64,000 nucleotides of DNA. Source: Eubacteriales bacterium (lineage in GTDB: Bacteria > Bacillota > Clostridia > Lachnospirales > Lachnospiraceae). The stretch covers positions 78,932-142,931 of the forward strand of contig JAUNOK010000003.1 of NCBI GenBank assembly GCA_030537195.1, read 5' to 3'. Below the pieces are notes generated by a model that was not told where the DNA came from, ran no database searches, and saw only the letters and a list, made by a program, of their open reading frames with translations. Positions 25,862 through 33,801 of the stretch are shown in pieces. How positions within the stretch are numbered: position 1 is the stretch's first letter; each line of letters opens with the position of its first letter. The position numbers were made by a program, and so were the translations under genes.

Positions 25862-27937
25862 TTAAACCGGCAGATTCTTCATACTCTCAAGACTTATAAC
25901 AAGTGTTGATGTATTATGAAGAAGTGCTGATGTTGTAGGCTGTATAACGCCTGTTACACCAAGTGCGATAAGTGCGGAATTGAATCCGACAATCACACGG
26001 TAATTTCTGTTAATCTTCTTAATCAGGCTGTCACTTAATTTCTTAAGCATAAGTATCTGATTAAGGTCATCTGCGCCGACAGTAATGTCTGCAATCTCTC
26101 TTGCAATCTCAGCACCGTCACTTATGGCAATACCTACATCTGCTGCTGAGAGCGCTGGTGAATCATTAATTCCATCGCCAATCATAATTACCTTGCGTCC
26201 GGCAGCACGCTCTTTCTCTACGAACTTAGCCTTATCCTCTGGAAGGACTTCTGAATAATATTCAGTAACTCCAACCTTCTTCGCAATGGATGCGGCTGTT
26301 CTTTCACTGTCTCCAGTCATCATAACAACCTTAGATATTCCAGCCTTCTTAAGTCCTTCAATAACCTCCGGAGCCTCTTCTCTTAACGGGTCAATTACAC
26401 ATATAACTGCTGCAAGCTGACCGTTAATTGCCATATAAAGATGTGAGCAGTCATCTGGAAGACTGTCGAATAAATCCTGCTTTCCTGCTGGAATTACACA
26501 TGATTCATCTTCAAATACAAAGTGATGGCTTCCTATAATAACCTTGCTTGTATTGATAAATGTTGATATTCCATGTGCAACAATATATTCAACCTTAGAA
26601 TGCATCTCTTCATGCATAAGATTTCTTCTGCTTGCCTCATTAACAACAGCCTTAGCCATTGAATGTGGAAAATGCTCCTCAAGACACGCAGCAATTCTTA
26701 ACAGCTCGTCTTCTGGCATTCCGTTAAATGAATATACCTTGCTTACTGTAGGCTTAGCCTTGGTAAGAGTACCTGTCTTATCAAATACAATAGTATCTGC
26801 TTCTGCAATTGCCTCTAAGAACTTACCGCCCTTAACAGTTGCACTTTCCTGACTTGCCTGTCTTATTGCTGCAAGTACCGTAATAGGCATGGCAAGCTTT
26901 AATGCACATGAGAAATCAACCATAAGTATCGACAATGCCTTAGTAGTATTGCGTGTTAACAGATATGTAAGTGCCGTTCCACCAAGTGAATATGGCACAA
27001 GCTTGTCTGCAAGATGCTCTGCTTTTGATTCAAGACCTGACTTTAACTTTTCAGATTCTTCAATCATCTTGACAATCTTGTCATATTTGCTTGAACCCCC
27101 AGCTCGTTTAACTTTGAATACTATCTCGCCTTCTTCAACAACTGTTCCTGCAAATACAGAAGTTCCCTCACCTCTTCTTACAGGTTCGGATTCTCCTGTA
27201 AGTGAAGCCTGATTAACCATAGCCTCACCACTGATAACAGTTCCATCAAATGGGATTACATTGCCCATTCTGATTATAACATTATCTCCGTCCTTAACAT
27301 CCTTTACAGATACCTGTACTTCTGCGTCAGAGGTCTTTAACCACACCTTATTAACGTTAAGTGACATAGTTCTTGCAAGGTCGTCGACTGATTTCTTGTG
27401 TGTCCAATCCTCGATTATCTCACCAATTCCAAGAAGGAACATTACTGAACCAGCTGTATTAAAGTCTCTTCTTAAGATAGAAACCCCAATTGCAGTTGCA
27501 TCAAGAACAGGAACTTCAAGCTTTCTGGAAAGTAAAGTCCTGATTCCTTTATAGATGTACTTCATTGAAGATACTGTTGTTAATACCGCACATACCGGTG
27601 CCGGGATAAACAGTTTCTTAGTCATTCTCCATAACACCTGATCCGCTAACTTCTCAGTATAATGGGAATTGATTGCTCTTCCAGATGTTGCAAGTACATC
27701 TTCCGGAACCTCTACATTACTGTATCTGAACTTAGCAATAGCTTCAATCACAGTCTTTCTTGAGCATCTGTATTCAACAACTGCATCAGCAGTTCTCTCA
27801 TATACCTTGGCATTCGTAACGCCCTGCAGATTCTTAAGGTAATACTGCAAGATATCCGCCTGTGTGTAAGTCATGCTCGAAGCATCCATGTGAACACGGA
27901 TTCTTCCGGGCACATCATGCTTTATTGTAAACTTCAT
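25862..27937 (-). CDS. P1B-type metal-transporting ATPase (CtpC-like)
   Basis: The 691-residue protein is a P1B heavy-metal pump. An N-terminal HMA_2-like domain (about 1-75, HDVPGRIRVHM) lacks a CxxC metal site. TGES is at 247-250, the phosphorylation motif DKTGT at 386-390, MTGDSERTA and GDGINDSPAL follow. The membrane motif is SCALK (343-347) instead of CPC, as in CtpC-type pumps tied to manganese or iron. The HP-locus reads FPHS. Substrate metal is therefore not zinc or copper by the usual signature, and the nearby Feo genes suggest iron or manganese efflux; this is inference. DUF6110 lies 6 bases upstream. Confidence 0.9.
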   Translation of the reverse strand: MKFTIKHDVPGRIRVHMDASSMTYTQADILQYYLKNLQGVTNAKVYERTADAVVEYRCSRKTVIEAIAKFRYSNVEVPEDVLATSGRAINSHYTEKLADQVLWRMTKKLFIPAPVCAVLTTVSSMKYIYKGIRTLLSRKLEVPVLDATAIGVSILRRDFNTAGSVMFLLGIGEIIEDWTHKKSVDDLARTMSLNVNKVWLKTSDAEVQVSVKDVKDGDNVIIRMGNVIPFDGTVISGEAMVNQASLTGESEPVRRGEGTSVFAGTVVEEGEIVFKVKRAGGSSKYDKIVKMIEESEKLKSGLESKAEHLADKLVPYSLGGTALTYLLTRNTTKALSILMVDFSCALKLAMPITVLAAIRQASQESATVKGGKFLEAIAEADTIVFDKTGTLTKAKPTVSKVYSFNGMPEDELLRIAACLEEHFPHSMAKAVVNEASRRNLMHEEMHSKVEYIVAHGISTFINTSKVIIGSHHFVFEDESCVIPAGKQDLFDSLPDDCSHLYMAINGQLAAVICVIDPLREEAPEVIEGLKKAGISKVVMMTGDSERTAASIAKKVGVTEYYSEVLPEDKAKFVEKERAAGRKVIMIGDGINDSPALSAADVGIAISDGAEIAREIADITVGADDLNQILMLKKLSDSLIKKINRNYRVIVGFNSALIALGVTGVIQPTTSALLHNTSTLVISLESMKNLPV

Positions 27938-27943
27938 ACTCTA

Positions 27944-28219
27944 TTACGCTTCCTCATTCTCATCTACTGAATCAAGTACAACTTCTTCTGTGTTATACTT
28001 TGTCTCATTGATTGTCTTAGCATCAGCATATATATCTTCACAATTTTCCTGAACAGTTGTAGCTGTCTTCATTATGCATGATTTAGCTCTTAAAACTGCT
28101 GCTGTACAGTTAGTATAAAGTTTCTTAGCATCCTTACTTGTAAGAATCTTGATTCCTGCTGTTCCGAATAATACACCTGCCGCAAAAAGTCCTGGTTTCT
28201 TTAAGTTATTAATCTTCAT
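27944..28219 (-). CDS. DUF6110 family protein
   Basis: The 91-residue product starts MKINNLKKPGLFAAGVLFGTAGIKILTS-like, with one short hydrophobic segment (about 9-24) followed by an alanine/lysine helix and an acidic tail ending in DENEEA. It fits DUF6110, a small clostridial family regularly found beside CtpC-like P-type ATPases. The role is unknown; a pump-associated membrane adaptor is likely from position alone. The ATG at 28219 has AGAGGAG upstream and replaces a start ten codons earlier. Six bases separate it from the ATPase. Confidence 0.8.
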   Translation of the reverse strand: MKINNLKKPGLFAAGVLFGTAGIKILTSKDAKKLYTNCTAAVLRAKSCIMKTATTVQENCEDIYADAKTINETKYNTEEVVLDSVDENEEA

Positions 28220-28346
28220 AATTAGCTCCTCTCTGTCCATATTGGACAATAAATATTTTCTTAAGTTTAACGGTTATTATATTACACATTATATAACATT
28301 TCTACACAAAATTTCCAGTTGATAAATTTTCTCAACATGCACAAAA

Positions 28347-28373
28347 GGAGAGATGAAACTCTTTCATCTCCCC
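28347..28373 (-). terminator. intrinsic terminator after the Fur-like gene
   Basis: GGAGAGATGAAA (28347-28358) pairs with TTTCATCTCCCC (28362-28373) with one G-T pair and a 3-base loop, then TTTTGTG on the minus strand. It separates the feo run from DUF6110 and the ATPase. Confidence 0.88.
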
Positions 28374-28388
28374 TTATATAAGCAAATA

Positions 28389-28814
28389 TTATTTAACTGT
28401 TACCGCCTTTTTCCTGCCAACCACACTTGTTATCTTCTGATCTTTAATGTAACCGCAGGCTTCAAGACCTGATTCAATTATTTTACTCCATTTGCTTTCT
28501 GATAAATTAATTGACGAATCATCGTTTAATCTTACAGTATAACCGCCATTATCGTCCTCATCACAAGATATCTTATACATATTTTTACGATTAATTGCAC
28601 CGATTTCTTCAAGCGTATTAACCATACGATATACAGTAGCAGCTCCAATCTTAGGATCTTTCTTTACTGCCTTGTAATAAATCTCTTTACAGCTTGAGCA
28701 GTCCTCTTCAAGGATTACATCAAGAAGCATAAGCCTCTGTTTTGTTATCCTGCAACCCTGCTGCTTGAGACGAGAAATAATAATGTCTTTGTCTTTATCA
28801 GGATTCTTGACCAC
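28389..28814 (-). CDS. divergent Fur-family regulator
   Basis: The 141-residue protein has a clear Fur winged-helix at residues 8-75: RLKQQGCRITKQRLMLLDVI, CSSCKEIYYKAVKKDPKIG and AATVYRMVNTLEEIGAI. The C-terminal half is unlike standard Fur, Zur or PerR. The HHHDH and CxxC metal sites are missing, and a short acidic, Asn/Ser-rich piece and SESKWSKIIESGLEACGYI take their place. The start is GTG at 28814 with AAAGGAGG in front. It follows the FeoB-associated gene by 13 bases and ends in a terminator, so it belongs to the feo run. It may sense something other than a metal ion or need a partner. Confidence 0.82.
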   Translation of the reverse strand: MVKNPDKDKDIIISRLKQQGCRITKQRLMLLDVILEEDCSSCKEIYYKAVKKDPKIGAATVYRMVNTLEEIGAINRKNMYKISCDEDDNGGYTVRLNDDSSINLSESKWSKIIESGLEACGYIKDQKITSVVGRKKAVTVK

Positions 28815-28827
28815 CCGTTACCTCCTT

Positions 28828-28968
28828 TTAATGACAGTGACCTTTGCACTTGCTGCAGTCACCACCACATGTGAACGATTTACCGTTTTTCTTGTCGTGT
28901 ACCATACTGCGTACAATAAGCGCAACTATAATCACTAATATAACTCCTACTATAATTGTTCCCAGCAT
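28828..28968 (-). CDS. FeoB-associated Cys-rich membrane protein
   Basis: A 46-residue protein: one N-terminal membrane helix (GTIIVGVILVIIVALIV), the positive stretch RSMVHDKKNGK, and a Cys/His-rich tail with CGGDCSKCKGHCH. This is the typical shape of the clostridial FeoB-associated Cys-rich protein, thought to play a FeoC-like part or to hold iron for FeoB at the membrane. CGGAGG stands before the ATG. It sits between feoB (29 bases) and the Fur-like gene (13 bases). Confidence 0.9.
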   Translation of the reverse strand: MLGTIIVGVILVIIVALIVRSMVHDKKNGKSFTCGGDCSKCKGHCH

Positions 28969-28997
28969 AATTACACCTCCGAAATATCATCATTTAA

Positions 28998-31502
28998 TTA
29001 CTTTGTTGCATTTAAAATCTTCTTAGAATCAACCTTTAATGTCTTGCTTTCCTTATATGGTCTGAATAACAGATAAATGAAACCAACAACAATAAGGATT
29101 GCAATTACTGTGAATACATTAAATGCTGTGTCGCCAGTAATGAGACCAACTATCTGGTTAATTACTAAAGCTACAAGATAAGCATATCCACACTGGTATC
29201 CGATTGCTATCCAGAACCACTTAGTGTTGTTCATCTCTCTCTTAATAGCACCCATAGCTGCAAAGCAAGGAGCACACAGAAGGTTGAATGCAAGGAATGC
29301 ATATCCGCTTACTACTGTAAATGTAGCTGCCATGTTAGCATATACTGTTCCCTCACCTGCTGAGTAAAGGATACCCATTGTACCAACGATATTCTCCTTA
29401 GCAACAAGACCAGTAATAGAAGCAACAGTTGCCTGCCAGTTACCGAATCCTAAAGGAGCGAATATCCAGGCGATTGCCTTACCAACTCTGCCAAGGATAG
29501 AGAAGTCAATCTGGTCATCTGCAAGCATCTGGAATGAACCATCAACAAATCCGAAGTATGTTGTGAACCAGATAATGATTGTTGAAAGTGTGATGATTGT
29601 TCCGGCCTTCTTGATGAATGACCATCCACGCTCCCACATGCTTCTTAATACTGTACCAACTGTTGGAAGATGGTATGCTGGAAGCTCCATAACGAATGGT
29701 GCTGGATCTCCAACGAATAACTTTGTCTTCTTTAAGATGATACCTGAGCAGATAATTGAGAATATTCCAAGGAAGTATGCTGATGGAGCAACCCAAGGAG
29801 CTCCGTCGAAGATAGCACCAGCAACCATTGCGATGAATGGAAGCTTTGCTCCACAAGGAATAAATGTTGTTGTCATAATTGTCATCTTACGGTCTCTGTC
29901 GTTCTCGATTGTACGTGAAGCCATGATACCAGGAACACCACAACCTGAACCGATAAGCATTGGAATGAATGACTTACCTGAAAGACCGAACTTACGGAAA
30001 ATTCTATCCATGATGAATGCTATACGAGCCATATAACCGCAAGACTCAAGGAATGCAAGGAATATGAATAATACAAGCATCTGTGGGACGAAACCAAGTA
30101 CTGCACCAACACCGGCTACAATACCATCAAGGATAAGACCTTTTAACCAGTCTACACAACCGATTGCATCAAGTCCTGACTCAAGTAATGCAGGGATACC
30201 AGGAACCCACACACCATAGTTAGCTGCATCTGGTGCTGCACCATCATTGTCAATACACTTCTGAATAGCTTCCTTAACGCCTGCAGCATCAGTTGTCTCT
30301 GTCTCCTGGCTGTATGTCTCTTCATCAGTTACTTCATAATCTAATGAAAGATTAGCTGGAACTGTGTTTTCAAGTTTCTTTAATGCTGCTACTGCTGCAT
30401 CTGCATCATAATCTTCTGCTTCTGTATCAATAGCATCTGCATATTCATCACCCTTGTCACCAAGGCTTTCAATATATGCTGAGATAATATCATCTGAATC
30501 ACCATAGTCATCTGATGCTTCTTCATAAGCTGAAGAACCGATTCCGAAAAGGTGCCATCCATCACCGAATACGCCATCATTTACCCAGTCTGTTGCTAAT
30601 GAACCAACTGTTGTAACTGATACATAGTATACGATGAACATTACTACTGCAAAGATTGGAAGAGCTAAGAATCTGTTAGTAACTATTCTATCAATCTTAT
30701 CTGATGTAGAAAGTTTCTTTTCTGACTTCTTTGCAAAACATCCACTGATAATTGAAGATATGTATGTATATCTTTCATTAGTGATAATACTTTCTGTATC
30801 ATCATCAAATTCTTTCTCAAGAGTTTCAATCTCAGCTGAAACATCTGGAACATTCTTCATAAGGACTTTAATCTTATCATCCTTCTCAAGAAGCTTGATT
30901 GCGAAGAATCTCTTCTGTTCTTCAACAATATCAAGACCAAGCTTATCTTCTACTGCTGATATAGCTGCCTCAACCTTATCATCAAACTTGTGAGCGATTG
31001 TGTTAACTTTCTTACTTTCTGCAAGCTTAACAGCCTTCTCTGCTGCTTCCTTAACACCAGTTCCCTTAAGAGCTGATATCTCAACAGCCTCACAACCAAG
31101 ATTCTTTCCTAACTTGGCAAGATCAACCTTATCTCCGTTCTTTTCCATGATATCGACCATGTTAACAGCCATGATAACTGGAATACCTAACTCCATAATC
31201 TGAGTTGAAAGATAAAGGTTTCTTTCAATGTTAGTACCATCAACGATATTGATGATTGCATCAGGTCTCTCGTTAATAAGATAATTTCTTGCTACTACCT
31301 CCTCAAGAGTATAAGGAGAAAGTGAATAAATACCAGGTAAATCCATGATAGTGACATCTTTATGTCCTTTTAATTTACCTTCCTTCTTCTCAACTGTAAC
31401 GCCTGGCCAGTTACCAACAAACTGATTAGATCCGGTCAAAGCATTAAACAATGTTGTTTTACCGCAGTTTGGATTACCTGCTAATGCAATTTTAATTGAC
31501 AT
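28998..31502 (-). CDS. feoB: ferrous iron transporter FeoB
   Basis: FeoB imports Fe2+ and has a cytosolic GTPase domain. The 834-residue protein shows G1 GNPNCGKTT at 9-17, G3 DLPG at 54-57, G4 NMVD at 114-117 and SALKG as G5, then a helical GDI domain, then the membrane part with MLIGSGCGVPGIMASR and FIPCGAKLPF, the two Gate/Cys motifs. After the first membrane helix there is a long acidic insert, about residues 318-430, rich in Asp, Glu and Tyr, predicted outside the cell and not usual in FeoB. AGGTAG precedes the ATG. A TTAG-N6-CTAA site lies just upstream. Confidence 0.97.
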   Translation of the reverse strand: MSIKIALAGNPNCGKTTLFNALTGSNQFVGNWPGVTVEKKEGKLKGHKDVTIMDLPGIYSLSPYTLEEVVARNYLINERPDAIINIVDGTNIERNLYLSTQIMELGIPVIMAVNMVDIMEKNGDKVDLAKLGKNLGCEAVEISALKGTGVKEAAEKAVKLAESKKVNTIAHKFDDKVEAAISAVEDKLGLDIVEEQKRFFAIKLLEKDDKIKVLMKNVPDVSAEIETLEKEFDDDTESIITNERYTYISSIISGCFAKKSEKKLSTSDKIDRIVTNRFLALPIFAVVMFIVYYVSVTTVGSLATDWVNDGVFGDGWHLFGIGSSAYEEASDDYGDSDDIISAYIESLGDKGDEYADAIDTEAEDYDADAAVAALKKLENTVPANLSLDYEVTDEETYSQETETTDAAGVKEAIQKCIDNDGAAPDAANYGVWVPGIPALLESGLDAIGCVDWLKGLILDGIVAGVGAVLGFVPQMLVLFIFLAFLESCGYMARIAFIMDRIFRKFGLSGKSFIPMLIGSGCGVPGIMASRTIENDRDRKMTIMTTTFIPCGAKLPFIAMVAGAIFDGAPWVAPSAYFLGIFSIICSGIILKKTKLFVGDPAPFVMELPAYHLPTVGTVLRSMWERGWSFIKKAGTIITLSTIIIWFTTYFGFVDGSFQMLADDQIDFSILGRVGKAIAWIFAPLGFGNWQATVASITGLVAKENIVGTMGILYSAGEGTVYANMAATFTVVSGYAFLAFNLLCAPCFAAMGAIKREMNNTKWFWIAIGYQCGYAYLVALVINQIVGLITGDTAFNVFTVIAILIVVGFIYLLFRPYKESKTLKVDSKKILNATK

Positions 31503-31573
31503 TTGACTACCTCATTTCTTTTATATAAATGCTTATGCATTTACTAACAAACATTTGACAATTCTTACATCAA

Positions 31574-31587
31574 TTAGATTCTACTAA
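31574..31587 (-). promoter_or_regulatory. TTAG-N6-CTAA site upstream of feoB
   Basis: TTAG (31574-31577) and CTAA (31584-31587) are inverted and exactly 10 bases apart, as at the feoA2 and DUF2325 promoters. On the minus strand a TTTACA lies just upstream of it and could be a -35 box. It suggests extra metal control in front of feoB within the feo run. Confidence 0.55.
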
Positions 31588-31606
31588 CCCATATGTAAAA
31601 AAATAA

Positions 31607-31825
31607 TCAGCCTACCTCTATCATCTCGGCATCGGCTTTACGAAGCGATAATTCATAGCCTCTTACTGTAACCTCTACAGGATCTCCCAAAGGTGCTACC
31701 TTTCTTACATAGACTTCAACTCCTTTAGTAATTCCCATATCCATAATTCTTCTTTTTACCGGACCATCACCATTTAACCTGGTAACTTTAACAGTCTGGC
31801 CTACAGATACATCTCTTAAAGTCAT
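31607..31825 (-). CDS. feoA: FeoA family protein (second copy)
   Basis: A 72-residue SH3-like FeoA protein: LRDVSVGQTVKVTRLNGDGPVKRRIMDMGITKGVEVYVRK, then APLGDPVEVTVRGYELSLRKADAEMIEV. FeoA supports FeoB-dependent iron uptake in the cytoplasm and probably touches FeoB. AGAAGGAG precedes the ATG. It lies between another FeoA gene and feoB. This copy has the full RGYELSLRK signature and is probably the canonical FeoA. Confidence 0.93.
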   Translation of the reverse strand: MTLRDVSVGQTVKVTRLNGDGPVKRRIMDMGITKGVEVYVRKVAPLGDPVEVTVRGYELSLRKADAEMIEVG

Positions 31826-31878
31826 AGTTTATCTCCTTCTTATTTTAGTTTTATATAAGAGCTGGCATATGCAGCCCT

Positions 31879-32088
31879 TTATACCATAATTTTATTGGCC
31901 ATATCTTTTCCTATGGCAACCCTTGATTCTTTAATGTTAACTATAACATTACCGCCTACCTTGGAAACAACTGTTACAACTGCTCCCGGTACGAATCCGA
32001 GATTTTCAAGAAAACGTCTTATCTCTTCCTTTCCACCAATTCGCTGGATTGTGTATGGAGTTCCTTCATCAATCATAGTTAATGGCAT
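31879..32088 (-). CDS. FeoA family protein (first copy)
   Basis: The 69-residue protein is a second FeoA/SH3-like domain: LTMIDEGTPYTIQRIGGKEEIRRFLENLGFVPGAVVTVVSK, then NVIVNIKESRVAIGKDMANKIMV. It ends in the RVAIGKDMA form seen in the first of paired FeoA proteins of clostridia. The ATG at 32088 has AGGAG eight bases upstream; a start at 32136 would place the ribosome site inside the gene. First gene of the feo run, directly behind the operator-bearing promoter. Confidence 0.9.
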   Translation of the reverse strand: MPLTMIDEGTPYTIQRIGGKEEIRRFLENLGFVPGAVVTVVSKVGGNVIVNIKESRVAIGKDMANKIMV

Positions 32089-32141
32089 AAGCTCATCTCC
32101 TCTTTTTAGCATATTGATAATGTTTTTCATTACCACCTGGG

Positions 32142-32172
32142 TTAGTGTACTCTAATGTGCATTAGATGTCAA
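32142..32172 (-). promoter_or_regulatory. feo promoter overlapped by a TTAG/CTAA operator
   Basis: On the minus strand TTGACA (32172-32167), 17 bases and TACACT (32149-32144) form the promoter. The spacer is filled by TTAG (32142), CTAA (32152) and TTAG (32162), each 10 bases apart, giving two overlapping inverted repeats (TTAGTGTACTCTAA and TCTAATGTGCATTAGA). This is the classic position for a metal-dependent repressor. The layout resembles DtxR/IdeR/MntR sites more than a Fur box; the regulator is not in the window unless it is the Fur-like gene. Confidence 0.75.
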
Positions 32173-32215
32173 CAACTTTTGTTATATTTTTATAATATAT
32201 TTTAGAACAAAATAA

Positions 32216-32242
32216 CCCCTGATTGTTTCAACCAACCAGGGG
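32216..32242 (-). terminator. intrinsic terminator after flavodoxin
   Basis: CCCCTGATTG (32216-32225) and CAACCAGGGG (32233-32242) pair with one G-T; the minus strand continues TTATTTTGTT. It separates the flavodoxin operon from the feo promoter. Confidence 0.85.
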
Positions 32243-32284
32243 CAATGTGTGCAATCTTTTCAATATATTACAGGCAATAATTAA

Positions 32285-32707
32285 TTATGCTAATGCTGCC
32301 CCAAGTTTTTTGCAGTTTTCAACAGCTTCATCATTTGGTGCTTCCTGACATATTACACTGTCTGTTACAAGAACGGCGCCCGCAGCCTTACTTCTTTCAT
32401 CCCAGTCAGCCATCCATTCGCCACTTCCCCAGCCATATGAACCAAAAAGAGCAATCTTCTTTCCGCTAAGGCTTCCTTCTACCTCTGTGAACATTGGCTC
32501 GAACTCAGACTCTTCAAGATTTTCTGCTCCCATTGCAGGGCATCCGAATGCTATTCCATCATATTCAGCAACCTTTCCCGAATTAAAATCAGATGCTGTA
32601 AGTACATCAACCTCTGCTCCGGCTCCCTTAGCCCCTTCTGCAACTGCGTTAGCCATTGCCTCTGTATTACCTGTTCCGCTCCAATAAACTACTGCTACTT
32701 TACTCAT
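32285..32707 (-). CDS. flavodoxin
   Basis: A 140-residue short-chain flavodoxin. The FMN phosphate loop is SGTGNTEA at 10-17, the W-loop region reads GCPAMGAENLEESEFEPMF, and GSYGWGSGEWMADW is the second flavin loop. It is an electron carrier that replaces ferredoxin when iron is short. That fits its place at the end of an operon whose promoter has the same TTAG/CTAA site as feo. AAAGGAG precedes the ATG; the DUF3793 gene ends 33 bases upstream. Confidence 0.95.
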   Translation of the reverse strand: MSKVAVVYWSGTGNTEAMANAVAEGAKGAGAEVDVLTASDFNSGKVAEYDGIAFGCPAMGAENLEESEFEPMFTEVEGSLSGKKIALFGSYGWGSGEWMADWDERSKAAGAVLVTDSVICQEAPNDEAVENCKKLGAALA

Positions 32708-32740
32708 TATACAATCTCTCCTTTTTCACTTTTTATATGC

Positions 32741-33310
32741 TTAAACCGTTAATGCAGATATGCTTCTGCCCCGGTCAAAGACTCTTAAATAAACTTCTGT
32801 GCATTTTCTGTAACGCGCAAACATCTTCTGGCTGAATGCCTCATCGCAATACACCTTCCATACCCCACAACATTTGTAATTACAGCCTTTCTGTCTTATA
32901 AACTGGATTACATCTCCCACCGGATAACTTAAAAACAGTCCTATTTCATGTGGAAAGCATGCACTCTCCTCCACTCTCTGTTTAAGATGTTTAATACTTG
33001 CTCCAACTTTATAATCTGTATATCCAAATGCTTTCAGCACATTCTGTACTGCAGGCTGTGAAAGATCCTTCTCTAATCTGTCTGGTCTGAATACATATAA
33101 AAGTGCACTTTTTTCATTTCTCTTTAAAAATGTTACATACACTCCTTTGTCATTGAGTTTTCTGTTAACATTTGCAAGCTCCTTCTTAAAATCAGATATA
33201 TCATTATATCTGTAATTAAAAAGATTACCTGTCTTTAATCCGGCAAGTGTCGGTGAACACTCCTTTATAACTTCCCGTTCAATTCTTCCCAATACATCTG
33301 TACAGACCAT
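32741..33310 (-). CDS. DUF3793 family protein
   Basis: The 189-residue protein matches DUF3793: it has CSPTLAGLKTGNLFNY, then ELANVNRKLNDKGVYVTFLKRNEKSALLYVFRP, SACFPHEIGLFLSYPVGDVIQFI and the KCCGVWKVYCDE segment. There is no signal peptide. Several conserved cysteines and histidines (Cys-Phe-Pro-His-Glu and Cys-Cys-Gly-Val-Trp) could bind a metal or cofactor. The function is unknown. It lies between DUF2325 and flavodoxin genes in a run under a TTAG-N6-CTAA site, which suggests expression under iron limitation. Confidence 0.85.
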   Translation of the reverse strand: MVCTDVLGRIEREVIKECSPTLAGLKTGNLFNYRYNDISDFKKELANVNRKLNDKGVYVTFLKRNEKSALLYVFRPDRLEKDLSQPAVQNVLKAFGYTDYKVGASIKHLKQRVEESACFPHEIGLFLSYPVGDVIQFIRQKGCNYKCCGVWKVYCDEAFSQKMFARYRKCTEVYLRVFDRGRSISALTV

Positions 33311-33348
33311 TTCTCTTTTCCTTCCATATTACACTTTGTTGCTTCTTA

Positions 33349-33645
33349 TTAGCATGCCTTACTTTCGCCCAAATATGCCTCTAAAACACTTGTAAGCGAT
33401 GCTGCACTGCTTGAATGTGTTCTTACAATATCAACATCATTCTTCTTAGCCTCTGTAACAGCTGATAAAACCATCTTATGAGAAACAGTATTGGTAAAAA
33501 GTATCATAAGGTCAGGACTTCCTATCTGTTTAGAAAATCCGCTTTTTTCTTTAACAAATACTTTCGCCTTACATCCATGTTTCTTACATATCTGATGATA
33601 CTGGCGTTCCATGCATTCATTGCCACCAATAATAACTACACTCAT
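33349..33645 (-). CDS. DUF2325 domain protein
   Basis: A 98-residue protein starting MSVVIIGGNECMERQYHQIC, a compact Rossmann-like DUF2325 fold, with LMILFTNTVSHKMVLSAVTEAKK and RTHSSSAASLTSVL. The family is often linked to metal or redox genes, with unknown biochemistry. AAAGGA precedes the ATG. It is the first gene of the DUF2325 - DUF3793 - flavodoxin run. Confidence 0.85.
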   Translation of the reverse strand: MSVVIIGGNECMERQYHQICKKHGCKAKVFVKEKSGFSKQIGSPDLMILFTNTVSHKMVLSAVTEAKKNDVDIVRTHSSSAASLTSVLEAYLGESKAC

Positions 33646-33675
33646 ATTCTTGTCCTTTCATATAACTTACTTATG

Positions 33676-33689
33676 TTAGCTTTATCTAA
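33676..33689 (-). promoter_or_regulatory. second TTAG-N6-CTAA site, near the DUF2325 start
   Basis: TTAG (33676-33679) and CTAA (33686-33689), again 10 bases apart, lie about 30 bases before the DUF2325 start and downstream of the promoter, in the leader. Confidence 0.6.
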
Positions 33690-33706
33690 CTTGCATTTAT
33701 AAAATA

Positions 33707-33731
33707 ACGGGTACCCTAACTGGATACCCGT
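33707..33731 (-). terminator. hairpin in the DUF2325 leader
   Basis: ACGGGTA (33707-33713) pairs with TACCCGT (33725-33731), extended by CC/GG, followed on the minus strand by TTATTTTAT. It lies downstream of the DUF2325 promoter, so it may be an attenuator as well as the end of the PH-domain gene. Confidence 0.55.
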
Positions 33732-33739
33732 CACATCAG

Positions 33740-33787
33740 TTAGCCTTAACTAACTATTAAAATATCATCTTTGTATGTATCTGTCAA
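33740..33787 (-). promoter_or_regulatory. promoter of the DUF2325 operon with TTAG-N6-CTAA site
   Basis: On the minus strand TTGACA (33787-33782), 17 bases and TATTTT (33764-33759) form the promoter. TTAG (33740-33743) and CTAA (33750-33753), 10 bases apart, cover the expected start point. Same site geometry as at feo. Confidence 0.7.
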
Positions 33788-33801
33788 TACATTTTTGCAA
33801 A

